Source of the DNA: Paracoccaceae bacterium
GTDB taxonomy: Bacteria; Pseudomonadota; Alphaproteobacteria; Rhodobacterales; Rhodobacteraceae
NCBI GenBank assembly: GCA_002401045.1
Contig: NVSA01000005.1
Coordinates: 1-5,473 of the forward strand
Direction: 5' to 3'
DNA: 5,473 bases
The position numbers and the translations under genes were made by a program. This document shows positions 1 to 5,473 of this stretch, piece by piece. Numbering within the stretch: the first letter of the stretch is position 1; every line of letters begins with the position of its first letter. A model generated the notes under the pieces. That model did not search any database, had not been told where the DNA came from, and saw only the letters and a list, made by a program, of their open reading frames with translations.

Positions 1-1127
1 CGGCCAAGCACATAGCGGATAACTTCATCGGGGAGAGTTTTGTAACGCTCACCATTGATGATATTAAGGGCGGCAACGGTGCCAACCACTTGTGAAAACG
101 GCGTCACCATGATGGGATAACCCAAGTCGGCGCGCACCTGCGCGGCCTCTTCTAAAATCTGAGGTAATAGGTGCAGACGTTTGGTTTCCGTCAGTTGTCG
201 TTTAAGCGTGCCCATCATGCCACCAGGCATTTGGTGGCGAAAGTAACTGCGGTCAAATTCTTGCGGTTGCCCTGCGGGTAAGTCTTCTGCAGTCGTAAGG
301 GCGGAAAAATAGCTGTCCATTTCTACCATTGCGTCATCATCAATGTCAACGCTATGCCCCATGTCGCGCAGATTTTTTACAATCATATCCGCAGGGGGTT
401 GGGATGTGCCATTTGCGGCAGCACGCGCGGCAGTGTGCAAGGATTGCGCCCCGTGTTCGGCGGCCTCTAGGTAGGAGAATTGTGCCAAGCCGATGGTGCA
501 ATGCGAATGCACTTCAAGTGGCGTTTTACCCATGGTTTTTTTCAACGCAGGGATCAAAGTCACTGCGCGTTCAGGGGTTAATAATCCGCCTGGATCTTTC
601 AAATAAATCCGATCAAAACGGCCTGATTTTGCAAGTTTTGCAGTACAATCAGCAAAGTGTTTGTCATCGTGCATGGGGCTGAGCGTAAAGGTGAGCGCCG
701 CAACAATGCTTTCGCCGCCTGCTTTACGGGTTAGGTCAGCCATGGTCAGCATGGAATCAATGTTGTTCATCGGATCCATGATGGCAAAGCGTCGAATACC
801 TGCATTAACCAGCAGGCCGAAGGCCAGCGACATGAACTCATGACTGGCCACTTCCCATGAAATAAAACGCATTCCCGTGGTTAAAAAACTAAGCGGCGTA
901 TTTGGTGTTACATCGCGCATTAAGCGGATACGTTCCCACGGGTTTTCTTGTTTAAAACGCGCGGCAACGGCCATATGGGTTGAGGTTGTAAAATCAATCG
1001 CGCCGAACCCGACACGGTCCATAACGGGTGCGATTTGCAACATCATGCCCGTGTCCAGACCTGTTGCCCCCCAAAGACTTTGATTGCCATCTCTTACGGT
1101 TGTGTCGATCAGTTCAATCGCTGCCAT
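1..1127 (-). CDS. HMGL-like (PycB/OadA-family) biotin-dependent carboxyltransferase, 3' end cut off by window
   Basis: The frame is open from ATG 1127 to the window edge (375 codons seen), so the C-terminus is missing. The N-terminal TIM barrel belongs to the family of pyruvate carboxylase subunit B and oxaloacetate decarboxylase alpha, which moves CO2 between carboxybiotin and an oxo-acid. Seen: D8-T-T-V-R-D-G-N-Q-S (metal Asp and conserved Gln16), NPWERIRLMR (62-71), YLKDPGGL with the carboxylatable Lys177, metal pair H207-S-H209, GTSQP (240-244), PGGMMGTLK (301-309) and VTPFSQVVGT (341-350). Odd: family motif LLRGAN reads LTTGMR (82-87), so the substrate-binding Arg is Thr84. WGGATFD reads TTSTHMA, and HTHDT reads HSHCT. 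The start lies one base after the accC stop (TGACATG), implying translational coupling. A C-terminal biotinyl domain, if any, would be outside the window; the carrier is probably the accB product. Family is secure, substrate unknown. Confidence 0.9.
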   Translation of the reverse strand, partial: MAAIELIDTTVRDGNQSLWGATGLDTGMMLQIAPVMDRVGFGAIDFTTSTHMAVAARFKQENPWERIRLMRDVTPNTPLSFLTTGMRFISWEVASHEFMSLAFGLLVNAGIRRFAIMDPMNNIDSMLTMADLTRKAGGESIVAALTFTLSPMHDDKHFADCTAKLAKSGRFDRIYLKDPGGLLTPERAVTLIPALKKTMGKTPLEVHSHCTIGLAQFSYLEAAEHGAQSLHTAARAAANGTSQPPADMIVKNLRDMGHSVDIDDDAMVEMDSYFSALTTAEDLPAGQPQEFDRSYFRHQMPGGMMGTLKRQLTETKRLHLLPQILEEAAQVRADLGYPIMVTPFSQVVGTVAALNIINGERYKTLPDEVIRYVLG

Positions 1128-1128
1128 G

Positions 1129-2505
1129 TCAGGTCTCGCTTTCGGTAAATGTCTGGTCGGGTAATTGTGTTAACAATTCTCCAAGATAACTTGTATTAAT
1201 CCCGCCTGCGATAAAGGCCGCATCTTCTAGGATCAGCCGGTGCAAAGGAATGTTGGTTTTCACACCTTTCAGGACGGAAACTTTTAACATGTCGCGCATT
1301 CGAGACAGGGCAATTTCGCGGGTTTCACCCCAACTAATAACCTTGGCGATCATGCTGTCGTAATGCGGTGAAATCATTGCGCCTGATTCAATGTATGTAT
1401 CAACGCGCATACCGTTCAACGATGGAAACCAAACGTCCCCGACACGCCCTGGTGCGGGGCGAAAATCATCAGAAATATCCTCGGCGTTGATGCGACATTC
1501 TATGGAGTGACCGTGCAAATGAATGTCATCTTGGGTCAATGTTAAGGGTGTGCCTTGGGCGATTTCGATTTGTGCGGCGACTAAATCCAGCCCTGTAATG
1601 GCTTCTGTAACAGGGTGTTCCACTTGAATACGGGCATTCATTTCAAGGAAATAAAACTCGCCGCGTTCGCAATCTACTAAGAATTCAACCGTACCAAGAC
1701 TACGGTAGCCGATGTGCCTAGAAAACCGTAGAGCGGCCTCTAGAATGTCGTCGCGCATTTGTGTTGGCAGGCAGGGCGCAGGGGCTTCTTCGATCACTTT
1801 TTGATAGCGCCGTTGGACGGAACAATCGCGCTCGCCAACATGTAGGATTGTTTCGCCATCGCTTAGGATTTGGACTTCTATGTGTCGCCCAACTGTTACC
1901 AATCGTTCGAGATAGACGCGGCCATCGCCAAAGGCGGCAATGGCTTCGGAAACGGCAAGATCAAATAAAGCGGGTAAATCTTTGGCATGGTCTACGCGCT
2001 TCATACCGCGCCCGCCGCCGCCAGAAACGGCCTTAACCAATAAAGGAAACCCGATTGTGGGGGCGAGTTCTATGGCCTCTTTGACGTTGTTGACTGTGCC
2101 ACCTGGAACGAGGGGAACTTTTGCATCTATTGCGTGTTGGCGGGCGGTTAATTTATCCCCGACCGCTGCAATATGTGCGGCGTCTGGGCCAATAAAGATG
2201 ATATCGTTTTCATCGCAAGCTTCTGCAAGGGCTTGATTTTCAGACAGAAAACCATAGCCAGGGTGAATAGCATCACATTGTGTTACTAAAGCAGCCTCAA
2301 TAAGTGTGCCAATTTTTAAATAGCTTTCGCTTGATCGTGCAGGCCCTATGCAAACGGCGCGGGTGGCGAGACGTGCGCCTAATCCGTCACGGTCAGCCTG
2401 GGATACGGCAAGCACTGTTTCAATGCCTAACGTGCGACATGTCCGAATGATGCGGATGGCTATTTCGCCTCGATTGGCGATTAAAATACGTTTAATTTTG
2501 GCCAT
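1129..2505 (-). CDS. accC: Biotin carboxylase subunit (AccC family)
   Basis: This 458-residue protein carboxylates carrier-bound biotin using ATP and bicarbonate in the cytoplasm. Length is close to the usual 445-455. Domain order is normal: N-terminal fold with ILIANRGEIAIR (8-19) and HPGYGFLSEN (81-90), ATP-grasp domain, then C-terminal domain. Visible active-site residues by family position: Lys118 (GDK), Lys158 (VKA) before the loop SGGGGRGMK (161-169), His208, Lys236 in QKVIEEAPAP, Glu274, Glu288 and Arg292 in LEMNARIQVEHP, Glu296 and Arg338. Nothing catalytic is missing. A small deviation is MNAR where many homologues have MNTR. ATG 2505 follows the accB stop by 3 bases (TGATAAATG), and the stop is one base before the carboxyltransferase start. 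Because its carboxyltransferase neighbour is PycB/OadA-like and no accA/accD is present, it probably serves a specialised carboxylase, not acetyl-CoA carboxylase. Confidence 0.95.
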   Translation of the reverse strand: MAKIKRILIANRGEIAIRIIRTCRTLGIETVLAVSQADRDGLGARLATRAVCIGPARSSESYLKIGTLIEAALVTQCDAIHPGYGFLSENQALAEACDENDIIFIGPDAAHIAAVGDKLTARQHAIDAKVPLVPGGTVNNVKEAIELAPTIGFPLLVKAVSGGGGRGMKRVDHAKDLPALFDLAVSEAIAAFGDGRVYLERLVTVGRHIEVQILSDGETILHVGERDCSVQRRYQKVIEEAPAPCLPTQMRDDILEAALRFSRHIGYRSLGTVEFLVDCERGEFYFLEMNARIQVEHPVTEAITGLDLVAAQIEIAQGTPLTLTQDDIHLHGHSIECRINAEDISDDFRPAPGRVGDVWFPSLNGMRVDTYIESGAMISPHYDSMIAKVISWGETREIALSRMRDMLKVSVLKGVKTNIPLHRLILEDAAFIAGGINTSYLGELLTQLPDQTFTESET

Positions 2506-2508
2506 TTA

Positions 2509-2979
2509 TCAGCTCTGTTTGACGCGGATTAAAACTTGCCCGTGTTCAACCAGTTCCCCGTCGGGCGCGATAATTTGCGTCACGGTACCGTCAATACCTG
2601 CGGTGACCGACGTCATCAGTTTCATAACTTCGATAATGCCGATGACCGTGTCAGATGTCACGGTAGAGCCCACTGAAACAAAAGGGGCTTCACCCGGTTT
2701 TGGCGCATGGTAAAATGTTCCAAGCATCTCGGAATTTACATTCGTTGCCCCATCAGAAGGCGCGGAAACTGGTGGGGTAGTTGTAGGTGCAACAGCTGTG
2801 GGGCTTGGTGCTGCTACTGGGCTTGGAACCGTTGCGGCAATGGGTGCGGCATCGCTTGCGCCACTGCGACGTAACGATAATTTCATATCGCCCATTTCAA
2901 GGTTCAATTGATCAAAAGAAGAACTCTCAACCAATGCCATGATGTCTTCAATATCCGAATGTGTCAGCTTATCACTCAT
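2509..2979 (-). CDS. accB: Biotin carboxyl carrier protein (AccB-type)
   Basis: This 156-residue protein carries covalently bound biotin between the biotin carboxylase and the carboxyltransferase encoded downstream. The N-terminal helical region (about 1-38) resembles AccB. A Pro/Ala/Thr/Ser-rich flexible linker spans about 41-80. The C-terminal biotinyl domain (about 83-156) starts with LGTFYHAPKPGEAPF (86-100). The biotin acceptor is Lys120 in the motif EVMKLM, where the common form is EAMKM; the VMK variant is known from secondary AccB paralogues. Length matches E. coli AccB. The start ATG 2979 has a good ribosome site four bases upstream. It heads the tight accB-accC-carboxyltransferase block and is 106 bases from the SDR gene upstream. 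As PycB/OadA proteins usually carry their own C-terminal biotinyl domain, a separate carrier is noteworthy. Family certain; assignment to the neighbouring carboxyltransferase inferred from gene order. Confidence 0.95.
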   Translation of the reverse strand: MSDKLTHSDIEDIMALVESSSFDQLNLEMGDMKLSLRRSGASDAAPIAATVPSPVAAPSPTAVAPTTTPPVSAPSDGATNVNSEMLGTFYHAPKPGEAPFVSVGSTVTSDTVIGIIEVMKLMTSVTAGIDGTVTQIIAPDGELVEHGQVLIRVKQS

Positions 2980-2983
2980 TGTG

Positions 2984-2989
2984 TCCTCT
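2984..2989 (-). promoter_or_regulatory. Shine-Dalgarno site of accB
   Basis: AGAGGA lies four bases before ATG 2979. It is the clearest ribosome binding site in the window and fixes the accB start. The accC and carboxyltransferase starts lack a comparable site and probably depend on coupling to the preceding gene. Confidence 0.7.
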
Positions 2990-3008
2990 TTTCAGGCAAT
3001 TTTCTAAT

Positions 3009-3036
3009 ATTATGCGATGTTATTTGTTTGAAACAA
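3009..3036 (-). promoter_or_regulatory. Possible weak promoter of the accB-accC-carboxyltransferase block
   Basis: On the minus strand, TTGTTT (3036-3031, weak -35, 3 of 6) is followed after 16 bases by CATAAT (3014-3009, -10, 5 of 6). Transcription would start about 22 bases before the accB start codon, just ahead of its ribosome site. The region is AT-rich, unlike the flanking genes. The block could equally be transcribed by read-through from the SDR gene, as no clear terminator separates them. Consensus match by eye only. Confidence 0.35.
3024..3036. promoter_or_regulatory. 13-base palindrome upstream of accB, candidate operator
   Basis: The sequence ttgtttgaaacaa is a perfect inverted repeat of six-base arms around one central base. 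It overlaps the proposed -35 box in the only sizeable gap of the HD-SDR-carboxylase gene run. This placement would suit a repressor site, but an AT-rich palindrome this short can arise by chance and no matching regulator gene is in view. Confidence 0.25.
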
Positions 3037-3045
3037 TGTCTTGTC

Positions 3046-3073
3046 GGGGCTGGTGTCACTAGGTGAAACCCCC
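3046..3073 (-). other. Imperfect hairpin in the SDR-accB gap
   Basis: Downstream of the SDR stop, the transcript can fold GGTTTCAC (3070-3063) onto GTGACACC (3059-3052) with a 3-base loop and one mismatch. An outer GGG/CCC pairing across a 2-base bulge could extend the stem. No T-run follows, so it is not a standard intrinsic terminator. It could be an RNA processing or stabilising element, or chance. Confidence 0.3.
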
Positions 3074-3085
3074 TGCGCTTTTCCT

Positions 3086-3850
3086 TTAAAGAAATTGACG
3101 ACCGCCATCGACGACAAGAGTTTGCCCTGTCATAAATTCTGCATGGCGTGAGGCAAGGAACAATGCGGCCCCAACCATATCTGTGGTGCCTGCCGCACGT
3201 TTTAGCGCACCCCTATTTACCCCGTATTCGGCAGCATCATCCATTAAATCTAAGCTGGCTTCGGTTAAGGTAAAACCAGGCGCTAGGGCGTTAACGGTGA
3301 TATTATCATCGCCTAATTCACGCGCCAAAGAACGCGTCATTGCGATTGCCGCACCTTTTGAGGTTACATAATGTAGCCACATGGGGGATCCGCTCATGAC
3401 GGTGGCGGATGCGATATTAATGATTGCGCCACCACCTGCGGCACGAAGTTCTGGTGCTAGTCCTTTGACCATCATCCAGTAGCCTTTGACATTTACAGCC
3501 ATGACTTGATCCCAAAGCGCCTCGTCTATTTCATCAAAATTTTGACGCTTTAAGCCTGCATAAATTGCGGCATTATTTACCAAAATATCAACGCCACCCA
3601 TTTCGGTTTTGGCAAAATCGACGAGCGCCTCTATTGAGCCCGCATTGGTCACATCAACGGCTGCACCATAAGCAATACCGCCTTCTTTTTTGATTAATTC
3701 GGCTGTTTCATTGGCCCCGTCCACATTGATATCCGCTGCAATAACTTTAGCTCCCTCTTGGGCAAAGGCCTGTGCAAATGCACGTCCTAAGCCACCTGCC
3801 CCGCCCGTAACGATTACGCGTTTACCAGTTAGTTTTAGGCTATCAGTCAT
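3086..3850 (-). CDS. Classical short-chain dehydrogenase/reductase (SDR), probably NAD-dependent
   Basis: From ATG 3850 this is a 254-residue cytoplasmic oxidoreductase with a Rossmann fold, acting on an alcohol/ketone pair. The cofactor motif is TGGAGGLG (15-22). Asp40 at the end of the second strand (IAAD) favours NAD over NADP. NNAA (92-95), Asn120, catalytic Ser148, Tyr161 and Lys165 (YVTSK) complete the classical active site. NALAPGF (187-193) and the C-terminal VVDGG (246-250) are typical, and the length is normal. An ATG at 3877 in the same frame would add nine residues (MPSWHWKKT) atypical of SDRs and lie deep inside the HD gene. ATG 3850 is preferred because it puts the Rossmann strand right after a short N-terminus and overlaps the HD stop by 8 bases, a usual coupled arrangement. 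Substrate cannot be told from sequence; context suggests a hydroxyl intermediate of the carboxylase pathway. Confidence 0.93.
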   Translation of the reverse strand: MTDSLKLTGKRVIVTGGAGGLGRAFAQAFAQEGAKVIAADINVDGANETAELIKKEGGIAYGAAVDVTNAGSIEALVDFAKTEMGGVDILVNNAAIYAGLKRQNFDEIDEALWDQVMAVNVKGYWMMVKGLAPELRAAGGGAIINIASATVMSGSPMWLHYVTSKGAAIAMTRSLARELGDDNITVNALAPGFTLTEASLDLMDDAAEYGVNRGALKRAAGTTDMVGAALFLASRHAEFMTGQTLVVDGGRQFL

Positions 3851-4475
3851 CGTTTTTTTCCAGTGCCATGAGGGCATTAAGGTGTAGGTCTGCTTCGGAG
3901 CTTGCCAAATAAGCTTGTGCTAATGAGCGCCCTGCATCTGACAGCAGTTGTGGGGTTACAAAATCTACTAATATATCGTGGATTTCGGCATGTGTTTTTT
4001 TGAACCAGCCTTCCATTTTGATAATGCCGTGGCGGGTGTAGCGCCAAAGTTTATCAGCGTCTTTCATTAAGGCATCTTCATTTGAAATGGCTTCGGGGCG
4101 GGTGTCATGGCCATCAATAATGTCTGTGATATGTTGGATATTAAAAGAGATATCCGTTTGGCGTTCTAAAATTTCGGCGGCGATTTTTGCACCTTCAACT
4201 TCGTGAACGCGTACCAGCTCAGGGTATTTTGGGCTGGGACCGATGGCTTGTGTCAACTTATCTTCAGGTAGTTTTTTCCAACCGATATCATGCAACATAA
4301 TGGCAGGCAGAACGATGGCTGGGTCTGCGGTTTTGTCGACTTCTAATAGAGCTTGCCCAATTCTATATGCATATAATGTGTGTTCATCATTGCTGCGAAC
4401 ATCTAACCAAGGGCGTGCTTCGTACCATAGCGGAAGATCACGTTTTAGGATGAAATGGGACATGGGGTTGCTCAT
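3843..4475 (-). CDS. HD-domain metal-dependent phosphohydrolase-like protein
   Basis: From ATG 4475 the protein has 210 residues; ATG 4463 (206 residues) is also possible. Full candidate metal-ligand set of a dinuclear HD fold: His32 (DEHTLYA), His62-Asp63 (LHDIGW), His91 (VHEVEGA), His123 (DGHD) and Asp139 (KDADKLW). The spacing recalls small YedJ-type HD proteins, most of which are phosphohydrolases. The same H-HD-H-H-D set also occurs in mixed-valent di-iron oxygenases such as PhnZ and myo-inositol oxygenase, so oxidative chemistry cannot be excluded. A longer frame opens at 4544, but its start lies in the terminator of the preceding gene, so it is rejected. The 3' end overlaps the SDR start by 8 bases, so the two are probably one operon. 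Neither ATG has a strong ribosome site. Downstream of a dikinase gene, a role in hydrolysing a phosphorylated intermediate is a reasonable inference. Substrate unknown. Confidence 0.85.
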   Translation of the reverse strand: MSNPMSHFILKRDLPLWYEARPWLDVRSNDEHTLYAYRIGQALLEVDKTADPAIVLPAIMLHDIGWKKLPEDKLTQAIGPSPKYPELVRVHEVEGAKIAAEILERQTDISFNIQHITDIIDGHDTRPEAISNEDALMKDADKLWRYTRHGIIKMEGWFKKTHAEIHDILVDFVTPQLLSDAGRSLAQAYLASSEADLHLNALMALEKNDD

Positions 4476-4501
4476 ATATGATTGATATTGATGTACTATT
4501 A

Positions 4502-4531
4502 TTAATAATGAAAATTGGGCGCAGAGGTCAA
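4502..4531 (-). promoter_or_regulatory. Possible promoter of the HD-SDR operon, nested in the terminator
   Basis: TTGACC (4531-4526, 5 of 6 to the -35 consensus) falls in the loop and first stem base of the terminator hairpin. TATTAA (4507-4502, 4 of 6) follows after 18 bases. Transcription would start near 4495, leaving about 20 bases of leader before ATG 4475. Because the terminator blocks read-through, a start in this AT-rich 35-base stretch is expected. Match judged by eye. Confidence 0.45.
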
Positions 4532-4544
4532 ACTCTGCGCCCAA
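4511..4544 (-). terminator. Rho-independent terminator after the dikinase-like gene
   Basis: On the minus strand TTGGGCGCAGAG (4544-4533) pairs perfectly over 12 bases with CTCTGCGCCCAA (4526-4515) across a 6-base loop, TTTGAC. TTTT (4514-4511) follows. The stem is GC-rich and starts only five bases after the stop codon of the upstream gene. It separates the dikinase-like gene from the HD gene and rules out the longer HD start at 4544. Confidence 0.9.
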
Positions 4545-4549
4545 AGCTA

Positions 4550-5473
4550 TTAATCAAGAATTTTAACAGTTCCTGCGGCACCGTCCACTTCAAGCACTTG
4601 GCCTGTTTTAATGGTTGTGCTGGCGGAGCCTGTTCCCGTCACGGCGGGTAGACCATATTCACGGCACACAATCGCGGCGTGGCTCATCATGCCGCCAATA
4701 TCTGTCACTGTAGCTTTGATTTTGCCAAACACAGGTGCCCAGCTTGGGGCGGTTACAGGTGTGACAAGAATTTCGCCCTCTTCAATAAGACCCAATTCAT
4801 CTGCAGAACGAATGACCCGTGCTTTACCTGTTACTTTACCAGGTGACGCGGCCATGCCTACTAGTAGTGATGGATCATCGTTGCCGTTCAACCACCGACC
4901 TACGCTTTCGCTGGTGATACCCCACAACATAATTGTGAAAGGTTCAGTGATTACTTCTGGCGGTGCGTTAAAGGCGGGCGCGGGTGTTTCTGTAGCTAAT
5001 GCGTCCATGATACCGCGACGTTCTTTGATGATTGGCGCCCAATATGTTTTGCCAATAATCTTAGTGCCGACAGCCCATGAACTGGAATAATCAAACAACA
5101 CATCACGTACTTCTTGGCGATTAAGGAAGAACATATCGTCGGCTTTCTCAAAGGCGCCAGCGCCTTGTAGTACCTCTGAAAGTTCACGCATTTTGCGCCA
5201 AAACACACTCATTGACCAATGTTCAATGTAGAAGTTGTGGTTTTCAACATAAGGGAACACAACGCGGGCAAGGCCTAGTTTGCCGTTGAATGCTTCTTGT
5301 GCGTCTGCATCCATAAGTTCAGCATATTCACTGGTAATGCGGTCACGTTCTGCAGCTACTTTTGCTGTTGGCCGGTCGATATTGACGCCTTTTTGTACCC
5401 GCTCAACATAATCACGGATGTAGCCCATTGGAATGTCGAGATATTCAATCCAGTATTTATCGGTGGAATAAAA
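4550..5473 (-). CDS. PEP-synthase-like dikinase/phosphotransferase, C-terminal part with phosphohistidine domain (5' end outside window)
   Basis: The frame is open to the right edge: 15 in-frame codons precede ATG 5428, so the gene begins outside and 307 residues are visible. The last 90 or so residues form the swivelling phosphohistidine domain of PEP-utilising enzymes: GMAASPGKVTGKARVI, then ILVTPVTAPSWAPVF, then GGMMSHAAIVCREYGLPAV with the phospho-accepting His (codon at 4681-4679), then KTGQVLEVDG. The protein ends there. PEP synthase and pyruvate phosphate dikinase continue into a PEP/pyruvate-binding TIM barrel, so pyruvate is unlikely to be the acceptor. This order (variable middle region, His domain last) matches rifampin phosphotransferase and the phenylphosphate synthase type, where ATP phosphorylates the His and then a non-pyruvate substrate. 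The mostly helical middle part has HNFYIEHW and ADDMFFL, as in those proteins. The ATP-grasp part must lie upstream or on another subunit. A terminator follows at once. Substrate unknown. Confidence 0.85.
   Translation of the reverse strand, partial: FYSTDKYWIEYLDIPMGYIRDYVERVQKGVNIDRPTAKVAAERDRITSEYAELMDADAQEAFNGKLGLARVVFPYVENHNFYIEHWSMSVFWRKMRELSEVLQGAGAFEKADDMFFLNRQEVRDVLFDYSSSWAVGTKIIGKTYWAPIIKERRGIMDALATETPAPAFNAPPEVITEPFTIMLWGITSESVGRWLNGNDDPSLLVGMAASPGKVTGKARVIRSADELGLIEEGEILVTPVTAPSWAPVFGKIKATVTDIGGMMSHAAIVCREYGLPAVTGTGSASTTIKTGQVLEVDGAAGTVKILD

Noticed and set aside
329..682. 117-residue open frame on the plus strand
   Set aside because: It is antisense to the carboxyltransferase gene, whose frame is supported by motifs on both sides of and within this stretch.
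2348..2713. 121-residue open frame on the plus strand
   Set aside because: It runs antisense across the accC-accB junction and has no recognisable motif.
1129..2979. Housekeeping acetyl-CoA carboxylase accBC
   Set aside because: The adjacent, nearly contiguous carboxyltransferase is PycB/OadA-like, and the biotin motif is of the VMK type. A housekeeping role is less likely, though it cannot be fully excluded without the rest of the genome.
3046..3073. Intrinsic terminator after the SDR gene
   Set aside because: The hairpin has a mismatch and a bulge and is followed by CGACAAG, not a T-run.
3851..3877. Upstream ATG start for the SDR
   Set aside because: It would add nine unusual residues, has no ribosome site and increases the overlap with the HD gene to 35 bases. 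ATG 3850 fits the family N-terminus.
4611..5090. 159-residue open frame on the plus strand
   Set aside because: It lies wholly opposite the phosphohistidine-domain coding sequence, which has clear family motifs. The plus-strand translation shows no recognisable domain.
4996..5208. 70-residue minus-strand frame inside the dikinase-like gene
   Set aside because: It is an out-of-frame shadow of a well-supported coding sequence.
1..5473. CRISPR arrays, tRNA/rRNA genes, insertion sequences
   Set aside because: No spaced direct repeats, no cloverleaf-like or rRNA-like segment and no transposase motif were found. Coding sequence fills almost the whole window.

Overview
The window holds six protein-coding genes, all on the minus strand, so transcription runs from right to left. 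It looks like a chromosomal segment of an alphaproteobacterium, perhaps a marine Rhodobacterales-type organism. That guess rests on roughly balanced base composition, tight gene packing and protein style; no marker gene confirms it. Both outer genes run off the window: the rightmost lacks its start and the leftmost lacks its end. No RNA genes, insertion sequences, CRISPR arrays or non-coding stretches over 300 bases were seen.

Layout in transcription order. (1) 5473-4550: C-terminal part of a PEP-synthase-like dikinase ending in a swivelling phosphohistidine domain. (2) 4544-4511: a strong rho-independent terminator directly after it. A possible promoter for the next gene is nested in it, with its -35 box in the terminator loop. 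(3) 4475-3843: an HD-domain metal hydrolase or oxygenase. (4) 3850-3086: a classical short-chain dehydrogenase whose start overlaps the end of the HD gene. (5) A 106-base gap with an imperfect hairpin, a 13-base palindrome and a possible weak promoter. (6) 2979-2509: a biotin carboxyl carrier protein (AccB type). (7) 2505-1129: biotin carboxylase (AccC type). (8) 1127-1: a carboxyltransferase of the pyruvate carboxylase / oxaloacetate decarboxylase alpha (HMGL-like TIM barrel) family.

The last three genes sit 3 and 1 bases apart and together form a complete three-part biotin-dependent carboxylase. Its carboxyltransferase is not AccA/AccD, so this is unlikely to be the housekeeping acetyl-CoA carboxylase. 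The carboxyltransferase keeps the metal ligands, the carboxylatable lysine and the GTSQP motif. It has lost the arginine and neighbouring motifs that hold the oxo-acid in pyruvate carboxylase and oxaloacetate decarboxylase, which suggests a different substrate.

The most interesting reading (inference) is an uncharacterised catabolic module. A dikinase-like enzyme phosphorylates a small molecule, the HD protein and the SDR process intermediates, and a dedicated biotin enzyme adds or moves a carboxyl group. The substrate cannot be named from this sequence.
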